DNA of 38,138 nucleotides from NCBI GenBank assembly GCA_002282015.1, contig NCIJ01000011.1:1-38138 (forward strand), written 5' to 3'. A program made the position numbers and the translations under genes. Origin of the DNA: Sulfuricurvum sp. 17-40-25 (GTDB taxonomy: Bacteria > Campylobacterota > Campylobacteria > Campylobacterales > Sulfurimonadaceae). This document shows, piece after piece, positions 1 to 9,010 of this stretch; position 1 is the stretch's first letter; the number at the start of each line of letters is the position of its first letter. Below the pieces are notes generated by a model. That model was not told the origin of the DNA and ran no database searches. It saw nothing but the letters and a program-made list of their open reading frames with translations.

Positions 1-647
1 TGACAGTATCCATCTCCAAATACTTCATTATTCAAAGCCGGCCACTGAAAATATCGATCAAAATGGAGTAATATTTTAGATGCTAAGCGTAATGATTGAC
101 GTTCACCGCTTACGCTGTTGATAATAGGTTCAATATTAAAATGATTTTCGATTAGTGTGAAAAGTTTTCCATTGAAGTCGGATTCGCTTTGCTGTTCATC
201 TAAATTCCATAACCGCAGATTCATAAACATATCACTTTGTCGTGACAGTTTTTCATCGCATAGTTTTAAGATAGGTTCCATATAGGCTTCAAAACTTCGT
301 GCAACGCTGTTTTTATTAAAACTGTTCAGTGAAATATTGACTTGTCGGACACAGGGGTGAAAAAGTGTGGATCGTCTCATCTCATCAAGATAAAAGCCAC
401 TGGTTGTAATCATCACCTTAAAACCATGTTTATCTGCGCAATCTAGGTATTCCGTTAAATTTGCAAGCACCATCGAATCACCCATTACGTGTAAAGCGAT
501 CTCATCTGTGTACTCTCGAAGTTGTGTAAGGACTAAATCAAAGAAATTCAGACTCATAGTCAAGGTAGGTTGTTCTTTCGGAGGGCAAAAGCTGCAAGCC
601 AAGCCGCAGATATTGGTTATTTCAATATAGGCTCTATGATATTTCAC
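1..647 (-). CDS. Radical SAM protein, probably with SPASM/twitch C-terminus (partial)
   Basis: The gene runs off the left edge, so about 215 codons are visible and the C-terminus is missing. It starts at a GTG that overlaps the stop of the upstream methyltransferase gene (GTGA), implying translational coupling. The radical SAM cluster motif CGLACSFC (CxxxCxxC) sits around residues 14-21, preceded by the beta-strand AYIEITNIC. The following segment HVMGDSMVL resembles the region after the cluster in this fold. The last visible residues, FGDGYC, resemble the first auxiliary-cluster cysteine of SPASM/twitch proteins, which would continue beyond the window. The substrate cannot be told from the sequence. 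The superfamily is clear; the subfamily is inference. Confidence 0.85.
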   Translation of the reverse strand, partial: MKYHRAYIEITNICGLACSFCPPKEQPTLTMSLNFFDLVLTQLREYTDEIALHVMGDSMVLANLTEYLDCADKHGFKVMITTSGFYLDEMRRSTLFHPCVRQVNISLNSFNKNSVARSFEAYMEPILKLCDEKLSRQSDMFMNLRLWNLDEQQSESDFNGKLFTLIENHFNIEPIINSVSGERQSLRLASKILLHFDRYFQWPALNNEVFGDGYC

Positions 648-1396
648 GGTAAGAAGCAGACAATCCCTGCGGTAATTGCGACATTTAATGATTCAACGCC
701 GCGGCACATCGGGATGGAAACACGAGTAGTGGACAGTGCCTCTATCTCACTGCTAACACCCTCAGACTCATTACCCAACACAAAGATAGTTCTAGCTGGA
801 ATTTTAAGTGAGTGAATATCATCCTTTGCATGCGATGAAAGGGTAATCACGCTCGTATTCTTGAGCGGTAAAATGTCACTTAATGTCTCACAATAATAAA
901 TAGGAATTTTAAACAATGTTCCCGCACTGGCTTTCATGACCAAAGGTGAAAGCTTCGTACTGTTTTTCTTAGGCAAGATAATGGCATCAATCGTACTTGC
1001 AGCCGCTGATCGTACAATCATTCCTAAATTTTGTGGGTTATTGATCCCATCCAGTGCCAAAAAACGAAAACTGTCTGGAAAATCCGATGCAATCGACTGT
1101 GCATTTCGGTAATTAGGAGCCTCAACATCCAGCGCTACCCCTTGATCTTGGGCAGTGTTCTTTGAGATCCGCGAAAGCGCATCTTTTGTATGGTATTTAA
1201 TCTCCACCCCTCTGCTGTGTGCTAGAGACATTATTTCTTCAATCGTCTCATCGATGCGATTACTTTTAGAGAGATGAATCTTATGGATTTTAACACTGGT
1301 GTCGCGTAAGATTTCGACCGCGACATTACGCCCGTACAAGGTGATCAACGAATCAAAAAATGCCCGTTTTGCTAAATATTCTGGAGAATCAATCAT
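644..1396 (-). CDS. TrmH/SpoU-family RNA 2'-O-methyltransferase
   Basis: A 250-residue SAM-dependent RNA ribose methyltransferase. All three SPOUT knot motifs are visible: NPQNLGMIVRSA near residue 120, VLGNESEGVS near residue 209, and SIPMCRGVESLNVAITAGI at the C-terminus. The N-terminal hundred residues form the substrate-binding part (L30e-like) of the family. The target (23S rRNA or tRNA) cannot be assigned. A second SpoU paralogue at 15758-16435 fits RlmB better. The start overlaps the end of nhaA by 8 bp and the stop overlaps the radical SAM start by 4 bp, so the three look co-transcribed. Confidence 0.9.
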   Translation of the reverse strand: MIDSPEYLAKRAFFDSLITLYGRNVAVEILRDTSVKIHKIHLSKSNRIDETIEEIMSLAHSRGVEIKYHTKDALSRISKNTAQDQGVALDVEAPNYRNAQSIASDFPDSFRFLALDGINNPQNLGMIVRSAAASTIDAIILPKKNSTKLSPLVMKASAGTLFKIPIYYCETLSDILPLKNTSVITLSSHAKDDIHSLKIPARTIFVLGNESEGVSSEIEALSTTRVSIPMCRGVESLNVAITAGIVCFLP

Positions 1397-2558
1397 TTTT
1401 TTTCAAACTTCTTTTTAATATCATATATCCAACCACTGCAGAGAGCATTGATCCGATCAAAACACCTAAACGCTCATCGGTAAGATTCATACCAATCCCC
1501 CTTGCATCCTCAAACGCTAAAGAACCGATAAACAACGACATCGTAAACCCTATCCCGCTTAACACCGAAACACCATACAGCTGAAGCCAGCTTACACCCT
1601 CTGGTAACTTACCAAAACCTACTTTAATCGCAATGGCAGAGAAAAGAAATACACCCATTTGTTTTCCCACAAACAGTCCCAATGCAATTCCCAGTGTAAT
1701 GTTATCTGTAAAGTCTTTTAATGAAATATTTGCAAAGCTTATCCCTGTATTTACAAAGGCGAATACAGGCAAGATCACAAGGTTCACAGGCATGTAAAGT
1801 GATTTTTCCAACTGGTGAAAGGATACTTTATTATTTTTCAATGGAATCAGTAACCCAAGCCAAACACCGGCTAATGTAGCATGCACACCAGACTTTAGCA
1901 CCGCTGTCCATAAAACAATACCAACTAAAATATACGCCGCATTATTGACAACTCCTTTTCGATTCATCACAATCAAAACTGCCATCATCACACTGGCAAC
2001 TTCAAGTGAAATCACTGAAAGATCAGAGGTATAAAACAAAGCAATGATAACAATAGCGCCCAAATCATCAATAATAGCAAGCGTTAGAAGAAAAAGCTTC
2101 AAACTAACAGGTACACGTTTACCAAGGAGGCTTAAAATACCAAGCGCAAACGCAATATCCGTTGCCGATGGGATTGCCCATCCATTGAGCGCATCAGGGC
2201 TGTTCCAATTAAATACCACATAGATCAATGCGGGGACAACCATCCCCCCTAATGCTGCAAATGCTGGAATTGCAATCGTACTAGGACTGCTTAATGAACC
2301 TTCAATGGCTTCTCGCTTGATCTCTAAACCTATCATAAAGAAAAAAACAGCCATCAATCCATCATTAATCCAAAGAAGAAGAGGCTTATTAATAGCAAAT
2401 GAACCAAAACTAACCACTACAGGAATGGATAAAAGATCATCGTAATATCGGTTTAAGGGTGTATTTGTCATCATCATCGCAAATATCACGGCTATAACTA
2501 ATAAAACACCCGTTGCAGATTTTTGCTTAAAAAAATCGATCATTGCATCTTTACTCAT
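1389..2558 (-). CDS. nhaA: Na+/H+ antiporter NhaA
   Basis: A 389-residue inner-membrane antiporter that exports Na+ in exchange for protons. The hallmark double aspartate lies in AIIDDLGAIVIIALFYT, matching Asp163-Asp164 of the E. coli protein, and ATDIAFALG carries the Asp133 equivalent. FFFMIGLEIKRE is also typical. About eleven to twelve hydrophobic segments are visible, and the length matches the family. A GTG at 2564 is in frame, but the ATG at 2558 has a GAGGA ribosome binding site 6 nt upstream, so that start is used. Sixty-odd bases separate it from tkt upstream. Confidence 0.95.
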   Translation of the reverse strand: MSKDAMIDFFKQKSATGVLLVIAVIFAMMMTNTPLNRYYDDLLSIPVVVSFGSFAINKPLLLWINDGLMAVFFFMIGLEIKREAIEGSLSSPSTIAIPAFAALGGMVVPALIYVVFNWNSPDALNGWAIPSATDIAFALGILSLLGKRVPVSLKLFLLTLAIIDDLGAIVIIALFYTSDLSVISLEVASVMMAVLIVMNRKGVVNNAAYILVGIVLWTAVLKSGVHATLAGVWLGLLIPLKNNKVSFHQLEKSLYMPVNLVILPVFAFVNTGISFANISLKDFTDNITLGIALGLFVGKQMGVFLFSAIAIKVGFGKLPEGVSWLQLYGVSVLSGIGFTMSLFIGSLAFEDARGIGMNLTDERLGVLIGSMLSAVVGYMILKRSLKKND

Positions 2559-2625
2559 ACTCACTCCTCATGGCCAAACACTACCCGCATGAACTGATTA
2601 TGACACAGTAGCATTAATGAATCTT

Positions 2626-4542
2626 TCAAATACGAGCAATTATCGCTTCTGCTGTAAATCCGAACTGTTTAAATAATTGATCGGCAGGCGCACTGGCACC
2701 AAACGTATCCATACCAATCACAGTATCTGCAAAACGATACCATTCCAACCCACGAGCCGCTTCAATAGCTACTTTTTTTGTATTTGGCTTAATAATTGAA
2801 TCAATATAACTTTGAGGTTGTTCGATCAATAGATCGTAACACGGTACACTCACTACATTTGCCATTACCCCACGCACAGCTAACTCTTTAGCAGTTTCTA
2901 ATGCTAACGAAACTTCCGACCCTGAAGCTATTAATGTCACAGTAGCATTAGCGGCTTCACTCAATAAATAACCGCCGTTCTCAACATCCCCTTTAACAGG
3001 TGCTGATAATATAGGAAGATTTTGTCGAGAACAGACAAATGCACTTGGGGATGCTTTCATAGAGAGGGCTTTTTGCCATGCTTTTGTATTCTCAGCTCCA
3101 TCTGCCGGACGGAAAACATAAAAATTCGGCAAGGCACGGAATTGACTCAAGTGCTCAATAGGTTGGTGCGTAGGACCGTCTTCACCTACGCCGATACTGT
3201 CATGTGTCCATACAAAAAATTGCTGGATACCCGCAAGAGCTGCAATACGTGCAGCTGGCTTAAGATAGTCACTAAATACAAAGAACGTAGCACTAAACGG
3301 TAACAACGGTCCATACAATGCCATCGCATTGATAATAGATGCCATCGCGTGTTCACGGATACCGAAGTGGATATTTTTACCTTTAGGAAATTCACCCATG
3401 TTGTTGAGCTCTGTTTTGTTCGAAGGAGCCAGATCTGCCGATCCACCCAAAAATCCTGGAATCGCTTTGGAAATTGCATTCAAAATAATCCCATTGGTAT
3501 TACGAGTCGCATCGGCTTTTTCAAATGTTGGCCATTGTATTCGGCTAAAATCAGGATTGATAAATTGCTCATACGCTTCATTCTGCTCCATCAACGGAAG
3601 CTCTTTAAGGCGATGATTCCATTCACGCTGTGCTAAATCTCCTTTTTCTATCGCGCAACGAAAACGCTCTAGCACATCAGCATCCACAGCAAAAGTAGCT
3701 TCCGGATCAAATCCAGCAGCACTCTTAGCCGCTTTGATCACATCGTGACCTAACGGTGCACCATGTGCATGGTGAGAACCCTCAAGTTTTCCGGCACCTT
3801 TAGCGATAACCGTATTGGCAATAATCAAGACAGGACGTGTCATGGTTTTTGCCTGCGTCAATGCCCCGTCAATCTCATCAAAATTATGACCATCGATTTC
3901 TAAAACAGCCCATTGTTGAGATTCAAAACGGTCACGGATATTTTCACTTAAACTCAATTCCGTAGAACCCTCGATCGTAATACGATTAGAATCGTAAATC
4001 AATACTAAGTTATCCAAGCCCATATGCCCGGCAATCGAACATGCTTCATAACTGATCCCCTCTTCCAAATCACCATCACCGCACAAACAATAGACACGGT
4101 GATCGATTAACGCTGCCGTTTCAGAGTTTACCTTATGTCCCACATACTTAGAAGCCATTGAAAAACCGACTGCATTCGCAATTCCCTGTCCAAGAGGTCC
4201 TGTGGTAATCTCAATACCAGGCGTATGGCGATATTCAGGGTGTCCTGGCGTTTTGGAGTCTAATTGACGAAATTGCTTAAGATCATCGATTTCCAATCCG
4301 TATCCCCAAAGATGGTTTAATGAATAAATAAGCCCCGTTCCGTGTCCGCCTGAAAAAACAAGACGATCACGATTAAGCCATGTCGGATCTTTAGGATTAT
4401 GGTTCATGTGTTCTGATAAAACAACCGCAATGTCCGCAAGTCCCATAGGAGCACCAGGATGACCTGAGTTTGCTTGCTGAACCATATCGGCCGCTAAAAA
4501 TCGGATCGTATCTGCCATTTTTTGACGCATAACATTACTCAT
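2626..4542 (-). CDS. tkt: Transketolase
   Basis: A 638-residue thiamine diphosphate enzyme moving two-carbon units between sugar phosphates in the non-oxidative pentose phosphate pathway or Calvin cycle. Visible features are the substrate-loop GHPGAPMG near residue 27, SGGHGTG near 64, the ThDP/metal motif GDGDLEEGISYE near 155 continuing to DSNRITIEG, the activating glutamate in FGIREHAM, and GEDGPTHQPIEHLSQFRA in the pyrimidine domain. It is full length. The ATG at 4542 has AAGGA 8 nt upstream, formed by the last codons of the prenyl synthase gene, and only 3 bp separate the two genes. Confidence 0.97.
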   Translation of the reverse strand: MSNVMRQKMADTIRFLAADMVQQANSGHPGAPMGLADIAVVLSEHMNHNPKDPTWLNRDRLVFSGGHGTGLIYSLNHLWGYGLEIDDLKQFRQLDSKTPGHPEYRHTPGIEITTGPLGQGIANAVGFSMASKYVGHKVNSETAALIDHRVYCLCGDGDLEEGISYEACSIAGHMGLDNLVLIYDSNRITIEGSTELSLSENIRDRFESQQWAVLEIDGHNFDEIDGALTQAKTMTRPVLIIANTVIAKGAGKLEGSHHAHGAPLGHDVIKAAKSAAGFDPEATFAVDADVLERFRCAIEKGDLAQREWNHRLKELPLMEQNEAYEQFINPDFSRIQWPTFEKADATRNTNGIILNAISKAIPGFLGGSADLAPSNKTELNNMGEFPKGKNIHFGIREHAMASIINAMALYGPLLPFSATFFVFSDYLKPAARIAALAGIQQFFVWTHDSIGVGEDGPTHQPIEHLSQFRALPNFYVFRPADGAENTKAWQKALSMKASPSAFVCSRQNLPILSAPVKGDVENGGYLLSEAANATVTLIASGSEVSLALETAKELAVRGVMANVVSVPCYDLLIEQPQSYIDSIIKPNTKKVAIEAARGLEWYRFADTVIGMDTFGASAPADQLFKQFGFTAEAIIARI

Positions 4543-4545
4543 TGT

Positions 4546-5394
4546 TTATTCCTTATGTCGGTTAATGTATTTGGAAAGTGTTGGTGATAATTCGCGATGT
4601 AAATTCTCATCAAAACTTTCCATCTGTAAATAAAGTTTTTGAGCCAAGATATCCGCTTCATCCATTGCTTTAGGCAATCCAAGCAATGTCACAAAGCTAT
4701 TTTTACTTGTATCGTTGTTGGTAGTTTTACCTGCACTAAGTGAATCTTGAGTTACATCAAGAATATCATCTTGAATTTGAAAAAGTAACCCTAAGTCAAT
4801 TCCAAAATCATACAGTTCTTGCGCAATATCGTCACGCCCTACGATAATAGCGCCCATCTTTAATGAAGCGGCAATAAGCTTACCTGTCTTATGGATATGT
4901 AACATTTTAATCTGCTCTAGAGTCAACGGAGTGTTTTCAAAAAAACAATCAATCGCTTGTCCTAGAACCATACCGTTCAATCCGCCATTGGATGCAAGCT
5001 CACGAACCAATTTAACAATAACCTTATCACTAAAAGGAGCATTGGAAAGTACCTCAAACGCATAGGTATTAAGTGCATCACCTGCTAAAACAGCGGTCAC
5101 ATCATCATACGTTGTGTGCAATGTGGGAATACCCCGTCGTAAGTCAGCATTGTCCATAGCAGGTAAATCATCATGAATAAGCGAATACGTATGCAGTAAT
5201 TCAATCGCTAGGGCAACACTGTAAGCACTGGAAAGCAAAAGAGGATTGTACGCGCGTACCACACCCAGTAAGAGTGCTGGACGAAAACGCTTACCTCCGC
5301 CAACCAACATTTGACGTAATGAGGTCTCATAGTGAGGGTGGGGACTAGGCGAAACAGGTAAATGTGCTAACAAATACGCTTCAAACTGCTCCAT
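4546..5394 (-). CDS. ispA: Polyprenyl (farnesyl/geranylgeranyl) diphosphate synthase
   Basis: A 282-residue trans-prenyltransferase condensing isopentenyl diphosphate with allylic diphosphates. The first Asp-rich motif is LIHDDLPAMDNADLRRG near residue 73 (DDxxxxD, the bacterial short-chain form) and the second is FQIQDDILDV near residue 206. GGKRFRP near the N-terminus binds the substrate diphosphate. Length and the DDxxxxD spacing fit IspA-type farnesyl synthase, but chain length cannot be fixed by eye, and Campylobacterota enzymes may make C15 or C20 products. It is directly upstream of tkt in the same operon. Confidence 0.92.
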   Translation of the reverse strand: MEQFEAYLLAHLPVSPSPHPHYETSLRQMLVGGGKRFRPALLLGVVRAYNPLLLSSAYSVALAIELLHTYSLIHDDLPAMDNADLRRGIPTLHTTYDDVTAVLAGDALNTYAFEVLSNAPFSDKVIVKLVRELASNGGLNGMVLGQAIDCFFENTPLTLEQIKMLHIHKTGKLIAASLKMGAIIVGRDDIAQELYDFGIDLGLLFQIQDDILDVTQDSLSAGKTTNNDTSKNSFVTLLGLPKAMDEADILAQKLYLQMESFDENLHRELSPTLSKYINRHKE

Positions 5395-5436
5395 TCTTCC
5401 CCACTTTGTTTTAGCGGAATTTTAACATATTGAGGC

Positions 5437-5802
5437 TTATATCTTTTCGATTATCTCAGTAATCTTGTTATCATCATCGACAAGAACAACTGTTGGAGTA
5501 TACGTTTCTCGCTCTTCGTCATTGTAGGTTGCATAGGCAACAATGATGACTTTATCCCCTTTGTGAACTTTACGCGCTGCTGCTCCATTTAGACAAATGT
5601 CACGCTGACCGCGTTCACCCAAGATGACATACGTTGAAAATCGCTCACCGTTATTAATATTTAAGATCTCAACTTTTTGTCCTACACGCATTTTAGAGGC
5701 TTCAAGAAGCTCTTCATCTATCGTGATAGAACCAACATAATTTAAATTGGCATCCGTTACGGTTGCACGATGAATTTTGCTGTATAACATCTCGATCAAC
5801 AT
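5437..5802 (-). CDS. panD: Aspartate 1-decarboxylase (pyruvoyl-dependent)
   Basis: A 121-residue proenzyme that makes beta-alanine from aspartate for pantothenate and coenzyme A synthesis. The self-cleavage site Gly24-Ser25 is visible in NYVGSITID; cleavage converts Ser25 to the pyruvoyl group. [11 protein letters not shown] near the N-terminus and INGAA-type sequence ([18 protein letters not shown]) are family hallmarks. It starts 3 bp after the ferredoxin stop, so the two are probably translated from one mRNA. Confidence 0.96.
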   Translation of the reverse strand: MLIEMLYSKIHRATVTDANLNYVGSITIDEELLEASKMRVGQKVEILNINNGERFSTYVILGERGQRDICLNGAAARKVHKGDKVIIVAYATYNDEERETYTPTVVLVDDDNKITEIIEKI

Positions 5803-5805
5803 AAT

Positions 5806-6180
5806 TTAGAGCCCCATCTGCTTCATCATATCTGCCGGAGTGATCGGTGCGTCCCATAATTCTTCTGGAATAACATACTCTTTCACTACTTCGCCACCAA
5901 TAATGTGCTTTTCAACAATCTCAGTGATTTTCTCTTTTGTAAGACTTGAGTACATAACGTGCCCTGGCTCAACCAACATAACCGGACCAACATTACAACG
6001 AAACATACATGAAGAACGAATCGGCTGTACTGTACCCATAATGCCTTTTTGCATCAAAGTTTGTGCTAAATGCTGAAAAAGATCTTGCGTATCTGCATTT
6101 ACACAGCTCGGCTTTGGCATCCCCGGAGGAGCACTTTGCTCACATTTGAAAATATAGAACGCTGGTTGTGGAACACCCAT
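5806..6180 (-). CDS. Thioredoxin-like [2Fe-2S] ferredoxin
   Basis: A 124-residue small electron-transfer protein of the thioredoxin-like ferredoxin family. The four probable cluster ligands are Cys13, Cys26, Cys58 and Cys62, giving the C-x12-C...C-x3-C pattern (CMFRC for the last pair). An upstream ATG at 6246 is in frame, but the ATG at 6180 has AAGGAG 7 nt upstream and starts with the typical strand AFYIFKCEQ, so the shorter form is chosen. The partner is unknown. The NuoE and hydrogenase relatives of this fold suggest redox delivery. Confidence 0.88.
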   Translation of the reverse strand: MGVPQPAFYIFKCEQSAPPGMPKPSCVNADTQDLFQHLAQTLMQKGIMGTVQPIRSSCMFRCNVGPVMLVEPGHVMYSSLTKEKITEIVEKHIIGGEVVKEYVIPEELWDAPITPADMMKQMGL

Positions 6181-6294
6181 CGTAGACTCCTTAATTGGTT
6201 TTGTGCTGTGCACTTTTAAATTAAATGGAATTATAGCCAAATTCAAATCTTATGCATTAATCTTTGAAAACAGACCCCAAACTTCAGGCAATAT

Positions 6295-7590
6295 TCAAAG
6301 TGTCGCTAAGATCTCACGGGCGACAACACGATCATCAAAGGGGAATTGCTTATCGTATATGATCTGCATCGTTTCATCCCCTTTACCAAGTATTAAAACG
6401 ACTTCATCTCCACTACGGTCATTTAAAGCCTGTGCGATTGCATTACGCCGATTTACATCGACATGAACATTCGTTTGATCTTCTATGCCTGCTAATATAT
6501 CCCCAATAATCTCATCCGGATCTTCAAAACGAGGATTATCGCTCGTAACATAAATTTTCTTTGCAAACGATGCTGCAACTTTTCCCATTATAGGCCGTTT
6601 AGAACGATCACGGTCTCCGCCTGCGCCAAAAACTACCAATACTTCTTTTTCTTTAAGTGCATTGAGTACTTGCTGCATTCCATCAGGAGTATGTGCAAAA
6701 TCGACAATAACAAGCGGTGATTCACTCACCACTTCCATCCGACCGCTAACGCCTCCAAAATTTTCAACTGCTTGGGTGATTTTTTCAAAACTATCGTCTG
6801 TCACAAGATGCACTGCTGCCATCGCTGCAGTTATATTATAAAGATTAAAAAATCCATGCAATGATGTTTCAAAAGTCACCATTTCCTCATAATGCTTGAG
6901 TACACCGCTTATTCCATCATTGAGTGAATACGCCAAAATCTTATACGTTGCGGGATTTTCAACCCCATAGGTAAATGCATTTTTAAAATTAAATGCTGCT
7001 CTTGGTTCATCTTTATTGATCAGCTTTTTACTCTCATCTTGAAAAAAGAGGTTTTTAACCCGTACATACTCATCAAGCGTGAGATGATAATCAAGATGGT
7101 CTTGGGTAATATTGGTCAGTATTTTCAATGCAAACTGGATACCTGCAATACGCTCTTGGTCGATTGCATGAGAGCTTACTTCCATTACAAAGTATTCACA
7201 TCCTGCTTGGATCGCTTGCAGCATATGAACATAGGTATTCATCACAGTAGGAGTTGTTAATGTCTTTCCCTCCACAATCGTATCGTTCATAAAAAAACCG
7301 CGCGTACCTTGCATCGCTACCTTATGATCTAAATCCAATAAAATTGAGTAAATAGCACTTGCTGTGGTGGTTTTTCCATTTGTACCTGTTATACCGATTA
7401 CTTTAATACGATCCAATCCAAAAATTTTCCAACATTCAGAAGGAGTCACGTTGCACTGTGCACCACGTGCAATAGCGTCATCTTTGTATTTTACATTCTG
7501 TTTGGTAAGTAAAAAAGCACCCTGAGGCGAACACTCTGATGAGTTCTCAGTAATATAGTTATAAAGCTGCCCCTGAAGCTCAACTTTCAA
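6295..7590 (-). CDS. murE: UDP-N-acetylmuramoyl-tripeptide synthetase MurE
   Basis: A 431-residue cytoplasmic ligase adding the third amino acid to the UDP-MurNAc dipeptide in peptidoglycan synthesis. The ATP-binding loop GITGTNGKTTTA is near residue 65, the carbamylated-lysine region YVRVKNLFF near 177, SGRMEVV near 282, and DNPRFEDP near 350. DNPR is the motif that selects meso-diaminopimelate. At 431 residues it is shorter than the E. coli enzyme because the N-terminal domain is reduced, as in Helicobacter and relatives. It overlaps the end of the upstream TPR gene by 11 bp. Confidence 0.96.
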   Translation of the reverse strand: MKVELQGQLYNYITENSSECSPQGAFLLTKQNVKYKDDAIARGAQCNVTPSECWKIFGLDRIKVIGITGTNGKTTTASAIYSILLDLDHKVAMQGTRGFFMNDTIVEGKTLTTPTVMNTYVHMLQAIQAGCEYFVMEVSSHAIDQERIAGIQFALKILTNITQDHLDYHLTLDEYVRVKNLFFQDESKKLINKDEPRAAFNFKNAFTYGVENPATYKILAYSLNDGISGVLKHYEEMVTFETSLHGFFNLYNITAAMAAVHLVTDDSFEKITQAVENFGGVSGRMEVVSESPLVIVDFAHTPDGMQQVLNALKEKEVLVVFGAGGDRDRSKRPIMGKVAASFAKKIYVTSDNPRFEDPDEIIGDILAGIEDQTNVHVDVNRRNAIAQALNDRSGDEVVLILGKGDETMQIIYDKQFPFDDRVVAREILATL

Positions 7591-8173
7591 GCGGATTTCC
7601 TTTTGCTAAACGGCGTAATAAGTTACGTAATTGCTTGTCATTTGGGTAAATACCTAAAGCATTCTCTAAATATCCTAATGCCATTTCTTTGTAGCCATGA
7701 TCAATCAAATTATCTAAAAAATCAACAAAATCTTCTTTTTCAGTGATAATAACACGAGTTGAAAACATTATATTTTCAAAAATTCTATTAAAATCGTTTT
7801 CATCTTCTACTAATTCTTTAAACTCATTGTATAAGATACCATCTTCATAAGCCATGCGCTGCTTAACAGTGTCATCAAAGAGAGAACCTAATTGATCAAG
7901 TGTTCCATCCATAGTTTCTAAGATTTCTGAAATAATGGTATCGGCTTGCTGTGCATCTTCGAGACGTAAAATTGCATAATAATCAAACAACGCTTCAGCG
8001 CCACTCTCTCCACTAATAGCCATATCACTAAGTATAACGCCGTTGTAAGCTTCTTTGGACAATGGATTGGCCTCTAAAGCAAAAGAATACTCACGTATTG
8101 CATCAGAATACTTTCCTGCTAAAAAATATTCGTTAGCTCGTCTGAGGGTTTTAGATAAAATTTTCACGTTCAC
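7580..8173 (-). CDS. TPR-containing protein of unknown function
   Basis: A 197-residue soluble protein with no signal peptide. A TPR-like helix pair is visible at residues 11-46 (ANEYFLAGKYSDAIREYSFA) and another near the C-terminus around residues 160-192 (ALGYLENALGIYPNDKQLRN). The middle is acidic and helical. The GTG start at 8173 is supported by GGAGG 6 nt upstream. It lies between a NifU-like gene and murE and overlaps murE, which suggests co-expression but not a function. Confidence 0.8.
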   Translation of the reverse strand: MNVKILSKTLRRANEYFLAGKYSDAIREYSFALEANPLSKEAYNGVILSDMAISGESGAEALFDYYAILRLEDAQQADTIISEILETMDGTLDQLGSLFDDTVKQRMAYEDGILYNEFKELVEDENDFNRIFENIMFSTRVIITEKEDFVDFLDNLIDHGYKEMALGYLENALGIYPNDKQLRNLLRRLAKGNPLES

Positions 8174-8220
8174 GGTCTCCCTCCAAAAATATTTAGATGT
8201 ATATCGACATAATATCTAAA

Positions 8221-8496
8221 TTATAATGTATCGATTTTATTTTCCATTCCTTGCGGTACATTAATAACCGTTATCTCTGGATGGATATCCATTCGTAACT
8301 GTCGCTCGACTCCATATTTTAATGTATTGCCACTGCTTCCACAGCCAACACACGCTCCTTGCAATTGCACATATACTGTCCCATTTTTGACTGTCAAAAA
8401 TGCAATGTCACCACCATCTAGTGCTAAACTTGGACGAACTTTATCGATTACGTTACGAACTGGCTGTATTAACTCTTCATCTGTAAATGGAATCAT
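8221..8496 (-). CDS. NifU C-terminal-type Fe-S cluster scaffold
   Basis: A 91-residue protein made only of the NifU C-terminal (Nfu) domain, which carries or transfers an Fe-S cluster. The metal-binding CxxC is in GACVGCGSSGNTLKYGVE, and the start VRPSLALDGGDIAFL is the classic Nfu signature. It lacks the N-terminal IscU-like domain of full NifU. It is the first gene of the group leading into the TPR gene and murE, with 47 bp between it and the next gene. Confidence 0.92.
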   Translation of the reverse strand: MIPFTDEELIQPVRNVIDKVRPSLALDGGDIAFLTVKNGTVYVQLQGACVGCGSSGNTLKYGVERQLRMDIHPEITVINVPQGMENKIDTL

Positions 8497-8624
8497 TTGA
8501 ATATTACCTTCTGTATGGGAAATGAATGTGACAATATAGAGGAATTGGACTAAACATGTACTAATAGGAACTCAATAATTTCTAAGCGAAGTTTTTTTTA
8601 AGAAGATTGGGGAAAAGAAGAAGT

Positions 8625-8649
8625 ATTGAACTCGTTAAACGAGTTCAAT
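8625..8649 (-). terminator. Hairpin overlapping the 3' end of rplQ
   Basis: A 10-bp perfect stem (ATTGAACTCG paired with CGAGTTCAAT) with a 5-nt loop. One arm is made of the last codons of rplQ and the loop contains its stop codon. On the minus strand it is followed by a pyrimidine-rich run (ACTTCTTCTTTTCCCC). It probably ends the ribosomal operon, although the tail is not a clean run of T. Confidence 0.65.
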
Positions 8650-8985
8650 GTATGCCATAACCGTTGCGTCGCCGCGACGGATACGAGTTTTAACGATACG
8701 GGTGTAACCACCATCACGCTCAGTGTATTTTGGAGCTACGTCGTTAAGAAGCTTTTTAGTTGCTTCTTTATTCTGTAATGCTGCAAAAATAGCACGGTGA
8801 GCATTCGCATCACCTACACGTGCTGTAGTAATTAATTTTTCAGCAAATGAACGAACTTCTTTTGCTTTAATCAACGTTGTTTCGATTTTGCCGTGTTCAA
8901 TCAACGCAATGCTAAGGTTTTTCAACAAAGCAGCACGGTGTGAGCTTGTTCGACCTAATTTGCGGTATCCGTGACGATGTCTCAT
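8635..8985 (-). CDS. rplQ: 50S ribosomal protein L17
   Basis: A 116-residue large-subunit protein. The N-terminus [17 protein letters not shown] is diagnostic, and the C-terminal [20 protein letters not shown] is the usual end of L17. It is the last gene of the operon, 25 bp downstream of rpoA. Its final codons form one arm of the terminator hairpin. Confidence 0.98.
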   Translation of the reverse strand: MRHRHGYRKLGRTSSHRAALLKNLSIALIEHGKIETTLIKAKEVRSFAEKLITTARVGDANAHRAIFAALQNKEATKKLLNDVAPKYTERDGGYTRIVKTRIRRGDATVMAYIELV

Positions 8986-9010
8986 GATACTTCCTCTATT
9001 GTATTAAAGC

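Noticed and set aside
570-815. Plus-strand reading frame of 81 codons
   Set aside because: It lies across the ends of the SpoU and radical SAM genes on the other strand, both with clear motifs; no family features and no ribosome binding site.
6181-6246. Extended N-terminus of the ferredoxin
   Set aside because: The extra 22 residues cover the AAGGAG site of the better ATG and are not part of the family fold.
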